Under the pieces are notes generated by a model that was given only the letters and a program-made list of their open reading frames with translations, was not told the origin of the DNA and ran no database searches. Below, one piece after another: positions 16,364 to 24,171 of a stretch of DNA of 36,780 nucleotides (position 1 is its first letter; every line of letters begins with the position of its first letter). The DNA comes from a virus. The stretch spans positions 1-36,780 of the IMG/VR virus record IMGVR_UViG_3300027806_001456; one strand, 5' to 3'. Both the position numbers and the translations under genes were made by a program.

Positions 16364-16621
16364 ATGCGCAACACCATCATCTTCGGCGTGGCGATGACCG
16401 ACGAGCTCAAGCCGCTGGCGACCCAGAAGACCATCGCCACCTTCACGCTCACCGCGTCGCACAAGAACACGCAGGACATGCTGCTCTCGGACGGCAAGAC
16501 CGATCCGATCGAGGTCGCTCCGGGCACGCAGTACCACTTCGAGCGGGTCAACCTGGCGGACATTCTGGTCAAGAGCAAGGGCGGCGAGATGGTCTTCGTG
16601 GTCGGCCACAGCGCCGAGTGA
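16364..16621 (+). CDS. Small beta-rich tail-region protein
   Basis: An 85-residue protein predicted to be mostly beta-strand (ATFTLTASHKN, then EMVFVVGHSAE). It starts at ATG 16364, two bases after the previous stop, with GGGAGCGG upstream. It sits between the tail terminator candidate and the tail tube protein. It has no motif I recognise and could be a small tube or head-tail component. Confidence 0.65.
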   Translation: MRNTIIFGVAMTDELKPLATQKTIATFTLTASHKNTQDMLLSDGKTDPIEVAPGTQYHFERVNLADILVKSKGGEMVFVVGHSAE

Positions 16622-16633
16622 AAGGAGTCAGTG

Positions 16634-17062
16634 ATGGCAATCAGGCTCGGCATGGAGGCCGCCCTCAAGTACAAGACGGGCGGCCAGGCAGGCGCGGGGG
16701 CGTGGACGGCACTCGGCAACACGCGGGATGTGACGCTGAACCTCGAAGCGGGCGAGGCGGACGTGACCACGCGGGCCAACAACGGCTGGCGAGCCACGGT
16801 CGCCACGCTCAAGGAGGCGAGCGTGGAGTTCGAGATGGTCTGGGACACCGGCGACGCCGGGTTCACCGCCATCAAGAACGCCTTCTTCAACAACGACCCG
16901 ATCGGCCTGCAGATCCTCGACGACACAGCGGGTCAGGGCCTGCAGGCGGACTTCTCGATCACCAACTTCAGCCGCAGCGAAGCCCTCGAAGAGGCTATCA
17001 CGGTCTCGGTGACGGCGAAGGTGACGTACTCGACCACGGCGCCCTCATGGATCGGCAGCTAA
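16634..17062 (+). CDS. Major tail tube protein
   Basis: A 142-residue protein resembling the TP901-1 type tail tube family: an early GMEAALKYKTGG, then NTRDVTLNLEAGEADVT, the NNGWRA turn, and a final region FSITNFSRSEALEEAITVSV with a terminal strand. Copies stack as hexameric rings to form the tail. It starts at ATG 16634, six bases after AAAGGAG; the GTG three bases earlier is too close to the ribosome site. The tail-assembly chaperone follows immediately, as in other siphoviruses. No sheath gene is present. Confidence 0.85.
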   Translation: MAIRLGMEAALKYKTGGQAGAGAWTALGNTRDVTLNLEAGEADVTTRANNGWRATVATLKEASVEFEMVWDTGDAGFTAIKNAFFNNDPIGLQILDDTAGQGLQADFSITNFSRSEALEEAITVSVTAKVTYSTTAPSWIGS

Positions 17063-17076
17063 GCACGGAGGCACGG

Positions 17077-17583
17077 ATGCGGCAGTTCAAGGACAACGCG
17101 GGTCGGACCTGGACCGTGGACATCAACGTCGCCACGCTCAAGCGCGTGCGCGGGCTTACGGGCGTCGACCTCATGCAGGTCATCGAGGGGACGCTCATCG
17201 AGAAGCTCATCCGTGACCCGGTGCTGCTGTGCGACGTGGTCTATGCCGTCTGCAAGCCTGAGGCCGACGCGGCGAAGGTCTCGGACGAGGAGTTCGGCAA
17301 GGCGATGGCGGGCGATGCGATCGAGTCCGCCACGCAGGCGGTGCTGGATGAACTCATCAGTTTCTGCCCGAGCCCGAGGGACCGGGCCAACCTCGGGCGG
17401 GTGCTCCAGGCCACCAACCGCGTTCTGGACAAGGCCCGCGACCTGACGGAGAAGCGGATCCAGACGCTGACCAGCGAGAGCGAGTTGGACAGGCTCGTGA
17501 ACCGGATGGTCCCCGAGCCACTGACGCCTGGAAGTTCATCTACCAGTGCGCCGGAGCCCTCGGCCTCGACCCTGGGCCCCTGA
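17077..17583 (+). CDS. Tail assembly chaperone, gpG-like (zero-frame product)
   Basis: A 168-residue protein starting at ATG 17077, five bases after GGAGG. The first 145 residues are coherent: a beta hairpin (WTVDINVATLKRV), then several helices. The last 22 residues, after MVPEP, read as a Ser/Pro-rich tail that looks out of frame, while the -1 frame becomes strongly protein-like from the same point. This fits the G/GT pair of lambda-like phages, in which most ribosomes end here and some slip to make a longer chaperone. It would bind the tape measure protein and tail tube subunits during tail assembly. An in-frame ATG at 17047 overlaps the tube gene and is less likely. Confidence 0.8.
   Translation: MRQFKDNAGRTWTVDINVATLKRVRGLTGVDLMQVIEGTLIEKLIRDPVLLCDVVYAVCKPEADAAKVSDEEFGKAMAGDAIESATQAVLDELISFCPSPRDRANLGRVLQATNRVLDKARDLTEKRIQTLTSESELDRLVNRMVPEPLTPGSSSTSAPEPSASTLGP
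17511..17514 (+). other. Candidate -1 ribosomal frameshift site
   Basis: In the zero frame the codons are ATG GTC CCC GAG. The run of four C bases (17511-17514) lets the CCC tRNA re-pair one base back, after which reading continues CGA GCC ACT GAC into the downstream frame. It is not the textbook XXXYYYZ heptamer of lambda. The exact slip position is therefore inferred from where each frame stops or starts to look coding. Confidence 0.5.
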
Positions 17584-17825
17584 CGCTCCGCGAGCTGGTG
17601 GCCATGCTTGACGGCCGCCAGCGCCACGACTGGTCGATCGCTGCCGCCGTCATGTCCGTGGTGGCCAACACCGCCCGTGATCCCAAGCGATCCCGCCTGC
17701 TCAAGCCATCGGACTTCGACCCATTCAACAAGCCCGCCCGCCCCGTCAGGGTTGACGTGTCGGTGCTCAAGGACGTGTTCATCGACCGCCGCATGCCGGA
17801 GGTCGCCAAGGAGACTCGCGCATGA
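17514..17825 (+). CDS. Tail assembly chaperone extension, gpT-like (-1 frame)
   Basis: A 103-codon open frame, -1 relative to the gene before it, with no good start codon at its true beginning. A GTG at 17598 exists, but the conserved-looking part starts earlier: DAWKFIYQCAGALGLD, LTLRELVAML, then the DWSIAAAVMSVVANTARDPK and PSDFDPF segments. This pattern matches downstream chaperone segments found before tape measure genes. Joined to the first 146 residues of the zero-frame gene it would give a protein of about 249 residues. Its stop overlaps the start of the lipoprotein gene (ATGA). Confidence 0.75.
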   Translation, partial: RATDAWKFIYQCAGALGLDPGPLTLRELVAMLDGRQRHDWSIAAAVMSVVANTARDPKRSRLLKPSDFDPFNKPARPVRVDVSVLKDVFIDRRMPEVAKETRA

Positions 17826-18313
17826 AGAGCCTGTCCACCCGCCACTACGTCTACATCGGTGCCCTGATCCTGCTGGCGCTCGTGCTCGCATCGTGCGCCG
17901 GCCTTGACCTTGGCGATATCGTCAAGGTCAAGACGCCCAACACCATCCAGCAGACCACCGGCCTGCCGTCGACGCTCAGCCTCAACGAGGCGGAGGTCGA
18001 GTACCAGAACTGGTTCAACCTCACGCAGACGACCGGCGCGCAGTGGAAGGGCAACATCGAGAAGGCTGGCGAGATCCGCGGGCTGCTCGGTCAACTCACG
18101 CTCTCGGCCCTCGACACGGTCGGCCCGACCGTCGCGGGCCTGCCCGTGCTCGGGCCCGCGCTGCCGGCGCTCACCGGCATCGTCGGCCTGTTCATCGGGT
18201 CGGGCCGTCTCCGCAAGGAGAAGGAGGCGTCGTTCAACAAGGGCCTGGAGAAGGGCAGCGGCCTAGCCGGCACCGGCGGTGGCAACGGCGGCTCGGCTGG
18301 GAGTGGTGCGTGA
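17822..18313 (+). CDS. Phage-encoded lipoprotein
   Basis: A 163-residue protein with a signal peptide (hydrophobic segment about 10-23) ending in a lipobox LASC, so Cys25 would be lipidated and the mature protein anchored in a membrane. A second hydrophobic stretch (LPVLGPALPALTGIVGLFIG, about 120-140) is followed by a basic-acidic helix and a Gly-rich tail. It starts with an ATGA overlap and lies between the tail chaperone and tape measure genes. Possible roles are superinfection exclusion, a spanin-like lysis function, or a tail-tip protein; none is proven. It could also be released with the signal peptide in the outer membrane of a Gram-negative host. Confidence 0.8.
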   Translation: MKSLSTRHYVYIGALILLALVLASCAGLDLGDIVKVKTPNTIQQTTGLPSTLSLNEAEVEYQNWFNLTQTTGAQWKGNIEKAGEIRGLLGQLTLSALDTVGPTVAGLPVLGPALPALTGIVGLFIGSGRLRKEKEASFNKGLEKGSGLAGTGGGNGGSAGSGA

Positions 18314-18756
18314 TCACCATGCGGATCAAAGACATGTTCTTCGACCGCCACGTCGTCATGGCGGCGGTCGACAACGCCAAGCGTAAGGTGCTCAGCAAGG
18401 CCGGCGCGTTCATCCGCACGGCGGCCAAGACGAGCATCCGCAAACGCAAGGGGTCGGCTCCTCCCGGGGCCCCGCCCCATTCGCACGAGGGCAGCCTGCG
18501 TCGGCTGATCCTCTTCGGGTACGACAAGCCCAACGACTCCGTGGTTGTCGGGCCAGTGGGATTCAAGAAGAGCGAGGCACCGAATGTCCTGGAGTACGGC
18601 GGCGACGCCGTCGTCCTTCGCAGGTTGGGGGGGCGAGGCGGCAAGCTCACATCGCAGAAGGTCAAGATCGCGCCGCGGCCGTACATGGCCCCGGCGCTGG
18701 AGAAGGAGCGGCCAAACCTGCCGCTCTTGTGGCGGAACTCGATCAAGAAAGGGTGA
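18310..18756 (+). CDS. HK97 gp10-like tail/neck protein
   Basis: A 148-residue protein with the typical outline of the HK97 gp10-like minor tail/neck family: basic helices near the start (AFIRTAAKTSIRKRK), a PPGAPPHSH loop, a beta segment (SVVVGPVGF) and a final IAPRPYMAPALEKERPNLP motif. Such proteins complete the head-tail joint. The start is GTG 18310 (GTGA overlap with the lipoprotein stop), seven bases after GGGAG. ATG 18319 is possible but too far from the ribosome site. Confidence 0.8.
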   Translation: MITMRIKDMFFDRHVVMAAVDNAKRKVLSKAGAFIRTAAKTSIRKRKGSAPPGAPPHSHEGSLRRLILFGYDKPNDSVVVGPVGFKKSEAPNVLEYGGDAVVLRRLGGRGGKLTSQKVKIAPRPYMAPALEKERPNLPLLWRNSIKKG

Positions 18757-18762
18757 TTGAAC

Positions 18763-20757
18763 GTGGCCGATACGCGGGGCATCCGAGCCGGGCGAGCCTT
18801 CGTTGAGCTGGGCGTCAGCGACAAGCTGACGGCTGGACTGAAGGCGGCCCAGAAGAAGCTTGAAGCCTTCGGCGCGGGGCTGCGGTCCATCGGCACCAAG
18901 ATGGCGGGCATCGGTGTCGCGGCGATCACCGCGTTGCTCGGCACGGCGAAGGTGTTCAGTGACTCGGGCGACGCGCTCGACAAGATGAGCGCCCGCACGG
19001 GCGTGAGCGTTGAGGCCCTCAGCGAGCTCGGTTATGCGGCTGACCTCTCGGGCACGGACATGGAGACGCTGGAGAACGGTCTGCGCGTCATGCAGAAGAC
19101 GCTGACGGAGGCGTCGCAGGGTTCGAAAGGGGCAAACGAGGCGCTCGCACGGCTTGGGCTGACCGTGCAGGACCTGGCGAAGCTCTCCCCTGACGAGCAG
19201 TTCAAGCTCCTGGCCGATCGGATCTCACAGATCCAAGACCCGGCGCTCCGGGCCGCGATGGCGATGGAGCTCTTCGGCAAGGCGGGGACCAAGCTCCTGC
19301 CGCTCATGGCCGACGGAGCAGCGGGCATCAACGAGATGCAGGAGCAGGCCCGCAAGCTGGGGCTGACCGTGAGCACTGAGACCGCCCGCGACGCCGCGGA
19401 ACTCAACGATGCGCTCGGCACGCTCTGGAAGGTCCTCAAGCAGGGCGTCTTCACCATCGGCGGGGCGCTGGCACCCACCATCAAGGACCTGACCGAGCGG
19501 ATCACCCGCATCGTCGTGAGCGCCACGGCGTGGGTGAAGGCGAACAAGGAAACGGTAGTCTGGGCGCTCAAGGTCGCGGCGGCGGTCGCCGTCGCGGGGA
19601 TTGCCATCGTCGGCCTGGGCTACATCATCTCCGGCATCGGCGCGGCGCTCGGCATCGTGGCCGCCGTCATCGGCGGGATCGGCACGGCGTTCAGCCTGAT
19701 CGGGGCCGCGATCGGTGCGATTCTGACGCCGGTCGGCCTGACCATCGCCGCGATCGTGGCGCTGGGCGGCACATTGCTGGTCGTCACCGGCGCGGGCGGC
19801 GAGGCTCTGTCGTGGCTCGCGGAGAAGTTCACCGAGCTGCGCGACTGGGTCGGCAAAGTGGTCGGCGGCATCTCCGACGCCCTCGCCGCCGGCGACATCG
19901 CGCTCGCAGCCGAGATCCTGTGGCTGTCGCTCAAGGTCATCTGGCAGCAGGGCGTGGCGGCGCTGAACAAGGCGTGGCTGGGCGCGAAGGAGTTCTTTGT
20001 CTCCACGGCGTACTCCATGTGGTACGGGGCGCTCGCCGCCGCGGAGATCGTGTTCCACGCACTCGAGGTCGCGTGGATCGAGACGACCGCCTTCCTGTCA
20101 AAGACATGGACCAACTTCGCCACGGGATTCCAGATGATCTGGGAGGAGGCGTCGAGCTGGGTCGCCAAGCGAATGCTGGAGATCCAGGGGCTGTTTGATG
20201 ACGGGCTCGATGTTGAAGCCGCCAAGAAGGCGGTGGACCAGCAACTCGAATCCCGCCTGGTTGAGTTGGAGAACGCCGCGCAACAGTCCGTGACCGCCCG
20301 CGAGGGGCAGCGGGAGCAGCAGCGCCGCGACGCCGCCGCGATGCACGAAGCGACGCTCGCGGGCATCGGCCAGGACTTTGAGAACGCCCAGGAGGCCCTG
20401 CGCAAGGACACCGAGGCCGGGCTCGCCGAATCGCAGGCGGCGCTCGACGCCGCAAAGCAGAAGCTCGCGGCCGCGATCGAGGAGGCCCGCAAGAAGCGCG
20501 AGGCCGCCGACGCCGAAAAGGGTCCCGGTCGCCCGCAGCGGGATCTGCTGGCCGACTTCGAGGAACGCCTGTCGGGCCTCGGTGCGGCCATCGGCAAGGG
20601 CATCAGCGTCACCGGGACGTTTAGCGCCGCGGCCGTCTCGGGCCTCGGCACGGGTGGCGATGCCGCCGAGCGCACCGCCAGCGCCACCGAGCAGACCGCC
20701 CGCAACACCAAGCGTCTGCTGGATGCCAGCGTGGACAACGGACTGCGGTTCGCCTGA
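18763..20757 (+). CDS. Tail tape measure protein
   Basis: A protein of about 664 residues that sets tail length. It shows the common features of this family: a basic N-terminal segment, long helices, a strongly hydrophobic stretch with several membrane-like segments (about 265-345, Ala/Gly/Ile-rich) and a long charged coiled-coil C-terminal part (about 480-590) rich in Ala, Glu, Gln and Lys. It is by far the longest gene of the tail operon, and it follows the chaperone pair. At about 0.15 nm per residue it predicts a tail near 100 nm. I take GTG 18763, spaced nine bases from AGGGT; a TTG at 18757 is an alternative that adds two residues. Confidence 0.9.
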   Translation: MADTRGIRAGRAFVELGVSDKLTAGLKAAQKKLEAFGAGLRSIGTKMAGIGVAAITALLGTAKVFSDSGDALDKMSARTGVSVEALSELGYAADLSGTDMETLENGLRVMQKTLTEASQGSKGANEALARLGLTVQDLAKLSPDEQFKLLADRISQIQDPALRAAMAMELFGKAGTKLLPLMADGAAGINEMQEQARKLGLTVSTETARDAAELNDALGTLWKVLKQGVFTIGGALAPTIKDLTERITRIVVSATAWVKANKETVVWALKVAAAVAVAGIAIVGLGYIISGIGAALGIVAAVIGGIGTAFSLIGAAIGAILTPVGLTIAAIVALGGTLLVVTGAGGEALSWLAEKFTELRDWVGKVVGGISDALAAGDIALAAEILWLSLKVIWQQGVAALNKAWLGAKEFFVSTAYSMWYGALAAAEIVFHALEVAWIETTAFLSKTWTNFATGFQMIWEEASSWVAKRMLEIQGLFDDGLDVEAAKKAVDQQLESRLVELENAAQQSVTAREGQREQQRRDAAAMHEATLAGIGQDFENAQEALRKDTEAGLAESQAALDAAKQKLAAAIEEARKKREAADAEKGPGRPQRDLLADFEERLSGLGAAIGKGISVTGTFSAAAVSGLGTGGDAAERTASATEQTARNTKRLLDASVDNGLRFA

Positions 20758-20787
20758 GGCATTCACACAGAAAGGAGTTGATCGCTC

Positions 20788-21606
20788 GTGCCGGTCGAGG
20801 TGTTTGAGAAGTTCGAGAGCCGCCGCTCCACCAAGGCGAACCAAGCCTCGCAGTCCTCTGCCGAGCTCGGCTACATCGTGCGCGGCACGGCCGACGACCT
20901 CGCGGCCCGCACCGCAGCGCAGGCGGCCTCGCCCGCGACCTACGACACACTCCCTCGCCAGACCATCCAGATCGAGCCCATCGGCCCGCAGCTGTGGGAC
21001 GTCACCGTCCGCTACAGCCAGAACGCGTCCACCGGCACGAGCACACCGAGCGAGTCGTCCTTCACCTTCGAGACCGGCGGCGGCACCCAGCACATCACCC
21101 AAAGCCTGCAGACGATGCAGCGCCGCCCGGCCCCGGGCACCACCGCGCCCGACTTCGGCGGCGCGATCGGCGTCACCGCCGACGGCGTCGAGGGCGTGGA
21201 GATCACGGTCCCCGTCTACCAGTTCTCCGAGACCCACTACTTCACCGATGCCCAGGTCACCGCGTCGTACAAGGGCGCGATCTTCTCGTGCACCGGCAAG
21301 ACCAACGCGGGTTCGTTCCGTGGGTTTGCGGCGGGCGAGGTGCTGTTCCTGGGCGCGACAGGATCCAAGCGCGGAGACGGTCCCGACGACGACTGGGAGA
21401 TCACGTTCCGGTTCGCCGCGAGCCCCAACCAGACCAACCTGACCGTCGGCCCCGTCACCGGGATCAACAAGAAGGGGTGGGAGTACCTGTGGGTCCGCTA
21501 TGCCGACGCGGAGGACTCGGGCTCCGGCGCGATCATCAAGAAACCCATCGCCGCGTACGTCGAGCGTGTGTACGACCAGGCCAACTTCGGAGCACTCGGA
21601 ATCTGA
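20788..21606 (+). CDS. Distal tail protein, unknown family
   Basis: A 272-residue, beta-rich protein following the tape measure gene, where distal tail and baseplate components are encoded. It shows a polar N-terminus, a repeated strand pattern (VEITVPVYQFSETHYF, then WEITFRFAASPNQT) and a C-terminal VRYADAEDSG region. I recognise no named family. The start is GTG 20788, ten bases after AAAGGAG. A structural tail role is inferred from position and fold type. Confidence 0.75.
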   Translation: MPVEVFEKFESRRSTKANQASQSSAELGYIVRGTADDLAARTAAQAASPATYDTLPRQTIQIEPIGPQLWDVTVRYSQNASTGTSTPSESSFTFETGGGTQHITQSLQTMQRRPAPGTTAPDFGGAIGVTADGVEGVEITVPVYQFSETHYFTDAQVTASYKGAIFSCTGKTNAGSFRGFAAGEVLFLGATGSKRGDGPDDDWEITFRFAASPNQTNLTVGPVTGINKKGWEYLWVRYADAEDSGSGAIIKKPIAAYVERVYDQANFGALGI

Positions 21607-21618
21607 CTTCCCCTCAAC

Positions 21619-22659
21619 ATGCCCGACGACCTCCGTAAAGTCCGATCCGGCCAGCCGCTCCGCATCCCCGCGGGCGCGTACAACGCGTTCGTCGATGCGG
21701 CGGTCGATCTGCGCTCGCGTCAGGGTCGCGGCCAGGCCGTCGCGGGCCCGCTCGTCGAGTCGGCTCAGCGCGGCATCGGCGTGGTGCTGGTCCGCAACGA
21801 TTCGGGCGAGCTGATCGAGCCGCACCATGCGCTGGCGATCACGGGCGTGCTGGTCGAGCCGGGCGAGGACGACCAGGAGCGGACCTTCCACAGCCGCACG
21901 CCGCTGACGGGTGATGTGGCAACTGAGGAGTCCGACACGCTCGCGTTCGCGGTGGCGCTCCAGCCCATCAAGCCCAACGCCCTCGGCCCCTGCGTGCTCA
22001 CCGGCGTCACGACCGCCCGCCTTTACATCACCAACGAGACGGATACCACCTGCGAGCTCGCGGCCGAGGAGACGGTCCTGGCCAGCACGCCGATGGGCGG
22101 CATCCCAATCCTGTGGAAGGAGGATGGCACCGGCGAGAAGTGGGCGGTGATCGAACTCGGCCGCCCGTCGCCGGGTCGCATCACCGCGATCCTCGGCGCG
22201 GCCCAGCCGATCCCCACCGAGCGCAACCGCTGGCGCTACCCGTGGGTGGAGGCCCAGATCGACGGCAACCCCGGCAGCCCGGACTACCTGCGGTACGTGC
22301 CGGTGGAGAACGGCCTGACCTCGCAGGCCCCCAGCGGGGGCGAGGACCCCACGCGACTGGCGATCAACCGCTTCGAGGCCCACCACATGAACGACTCCGA
22401 GCCCGGCTCCGGGTTCGGCGGCCTGCTCGGGCTGGGGCCGGTGTGCGAGCTCCCGGGCGTGCTCCCCAAGTGCCCGCCCGCGCGATCGCTCAAGCCCAAG
22501 CTGGTGCCGATCCCCGAGGGCGTGTGCGTGCAGATGACCTGTGAGCGCAACAGCCGGGGCAAGCCCGTGTGGGTCTTCGAGGCCATGAGCCTGATCGAGA
22601 TCGCCGACCCCGCCGACGAGGACCGCAAGTTCAACCTCTACATCGGAGGTGCGGAATGA
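21619..22659 (+). CDS. Putative tail appendage protein, unknown family
   Basis: A 346-residue protein with a beta-rich, Pro/Gly-containing sequence and several cysteines (for example VCELPGVLPKCPP). The N-terminal part (RKVRSGQPLRIPAGAYNAF) reads like a structural protein that binds another virion part. No enzymatic motif is visible. It starts 12 bases after the preceding stop with no strong ribosome site, and its stop overlaps the start of the methyltransferase gene, so it is tied translationally to the glycosylation cassette. It may be a tail-tip or fibre-base protein. Confidence 0.75.
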   Translation: MPDDLRKVRSGQPLRIPAGAYNAFVDAAVDLRSRQGRGQAVAGPLVESAQRGIGVVLVRNDSGELIEPHHALAITGVLVEPGEDDQERTFHSRTPLTGDVATEESDTLAFAVALQPIKPNALGPCVLTGVTTARLYITNETDTTCELAAEETVLASTPMGGIPILWKEDGTGEKWAVIELGRPSPGRITAILGAAQPIPTERNRWRYPWVEAQIDGNPGSPDYLRYVPVENGLTSQAPSGGEDPTRLAINRFEAHHMNDSEPGSGFGGLLGLGPVCELPGVLPKCPPARSLKPKLVPIPEGVCVQMTCERNSRGKPVWVFEAMSLIEIADPADEDRKFNLYIGGAE

Positions 22660-23264
22660 TGACCACTCCGCCCACCACGACCACACCCGCGGCGGCGACG
22701 CCGCTGGATGCCAAACGGGCCAGGGAGCGGGCCAAGTACCTGACGCTGGCGAGCAAGCCCGGCTCGACGTACGGCTCGTCCAACCACGGACGGGCTGCGA
22801 TCCCGCTCATCCAGGAGGGCAAGCCGAGGTTCGTGGTGGACTTCGGCTGCGGCCGCAACGACCTTGTGCGCGAGCTGCGGCGTCTTGGCATCGACGGACT
22901 GGGCGTCGACTTCGCGTTCCACGAGGCGGACCTCGTGCGACCCATGCACGCGACCGCCCTGCAGGCGGGCATCGCCGACGTGGTGACGAGCTTCGACGCT
23001 CTCGAGCACCTCCTGCCCGAGGACGTGGACCTCACGCTGGCGGAGATGCGCCGCGTCGCGGTGCCGCGCGGGCGGTTCATCTTCTCGATCTGCACGCGGC
23101 CGAGCACGACCACGGTCGCCGGCGAAGGTCTGCACCCGACGGTGCGTCCGCTGGACTGGTGGCTCGAGCGCATCGCCCGCGTGGGCGTCGCGAGCAGGCC
23201 CAAGGCGGGCTCCCGCTACATCGTCGGGCGCTTCAAGAGTGATGGGGGGTGCTGCGGTGCGTGA
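22656..23264 (+). CDS. Class I SAM-dependent methyltransferase (small molecule type)
   Basis: A 202-residue methyltransferase of the type-11 kind. The SAM-binding motif I is VVDFGCG (D62, G64, G66), followed by LGVDFAFH (motif II) and a DVVTSFDALEHL segment (motif III/IV). There is no DPPY or other nucleic-acid target motif, so the substrate is probably a sugar, lipid or small molecule. A Thr/Pro/Ala-rich tail of about 18 residues precedes the domain. The start is ATG 22656, six bases after GGAGG. It is the first gene of a cluster with three glycosyltransferases, which suggests O-methylation of a glycan. Confidence 0.85.
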   Translation: MMTTPPTTTTPAAATPLDAKRARERAKYLTLASKPGSTYGSSNHGRAAIPLIQEGKPRFVVDFGCGRNDLVRELRRLGIDGLGVDFAFHEADLVRPMHATALQAGIADVVTSFDALEHLLPEDVDLTLAEMRRVAVPRGRFIFSICTRPSTTTVAGEGLHPTVRPLDWWLERIARVGVASRPKAGSRYIVGRFKSDGGCCGA

Positions 23265-24171
23265 GAACCAATCCGACATCGCGGCGCTGCAGGCTGGGCT
23301 CAAGGCGCGCAAGCCCGCGCGTGATGGCCTGCGCCTCTACACCGCCCCGCCGACGTTCGAGTCGGTGTCCCTCAGCGGGTTCTACCGGAACCGGTCCGCG
23401 TTCCTCGTGCTCTCCGGGCCGTCGCTCAAGCAGATCGATCTGTCACTGCTGGACGCCCGCGGCATCGTCACGATGGCCGTCAACAACGCGTGGTCGGTGC
23501 GGCGTCCGACGCTCTGGACCTGCGTGGACGACCCCGGGCGGTTCATCGATGTGGGCTGGAAGGACCCGGGCATCCTGAAGTTCGTGCCGACCTGCATGTG
23601 GGACAAGCGGCTGAAGGTGATGAACCCCGACGGCACGCTCCGCAGCAGCGCCTTCAAGGTCCACCAGATGCCGGGCGTGCTGTTCTTCCGCCGCAGCGAT
23701 CACTTCGACCACGAGCGATTCCTCACCGGGGACACGGTCTCATGGGGCAACGACGCGAAGAACCCCGACTCGCTGGGCATCACCGGCAAGCGCTCGGTCA
23801 TGCTCGTCGCCCTGCGTTTGCTGCACTACCTCGGGTTCTCGACGGTGTACCTGCTCGGCTGCGACTTCAAGATGGACGCGGAGCGGAAGTACGCCTTCGA
23901 CGAGCACCGGGCGCAGAACGCGATTCGGCACAACAACGTGCTGTATGACTCGCTGGCGCGGCGGTTCGAGGCCCTCAAGCCGCACTTCGAGAAGCACCGC
24001 TTCCGCGTGGTGAACTGCTCGCCGGACAGCGCCCTGGAGGTCTTCGAGAAGATGGCCTTCGAGGACGCGGTAAGGGCGGCGTCGTCCGAGTGCGGCAAGC
24101 CGATCCGCACCGACGGCTGGTACGAGCCGAATCCCAAGACGAGCGCCCCGCAGCAGGAGGCCGCACGATGA
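23242..24171 (+). CDS. GT42 (CST-I-like) / DUF115-type glycosyltransferase
   Basis: A 309-residue protein resembling the fold shared by GT42 sialyltransferases (Campylobacter CST-I type) and the DUF115/Maf family. Visible landmarks are a nucleotide-binding-like LSGPSLKQID (G59-P60-S61), a NNAW segment (N81-N82), a CVDDPGRF segment, and a C-terminal YLLGCDFKMD followed by a YAFDEH motif and RVVNCSPDSAL. CST-I has equivalent GPSLKEID and YLSGIDF elements. DUF115 enzymes of the Maf type attach sugars to Ser/Thr of flagellin. Which donor or acceptor applies here is unknown. Start choices are ATG 23242 or GTG 23257; the latter is seven bases after a GGGGGGT stretch. The stop overlaps the HINT gene (ATGA). 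Confidence 0.7.
   Translation: MGGAAVRENQSDIAALQAGLKARKPARDGLRLYTAPPTFESVSLSGFYRNRSAFLVLSGPSLKQIDLSLLDARGIVTMAVNNAWSVRRPTLWTCVDDPGRFIDVGWKDPGILKFVPTCMWDKRLKVMNPDGTLRSSAFKVHQMPGVLFFRRSDHFDHERFLTGDTVSWGNDAKNPDSLGITGKRSVMLVALRLLHYLGFSTVYLLGCDFKMDAERKYAFDEHRAQNAIRHNNVLYDSLARRFEALKPHFEKHRFRVVNCSPDSALEVFEKMAFEDAVRAASSECGKPIRTDGWYEPNPKTSAPQQEAAR

Noticed and set aside
20098-22686. Long minus-strand open frame opposite the tail genes
   Set aside because: It mirrors the codon structure of the plus-strand genes and has no domain pattern of its own.
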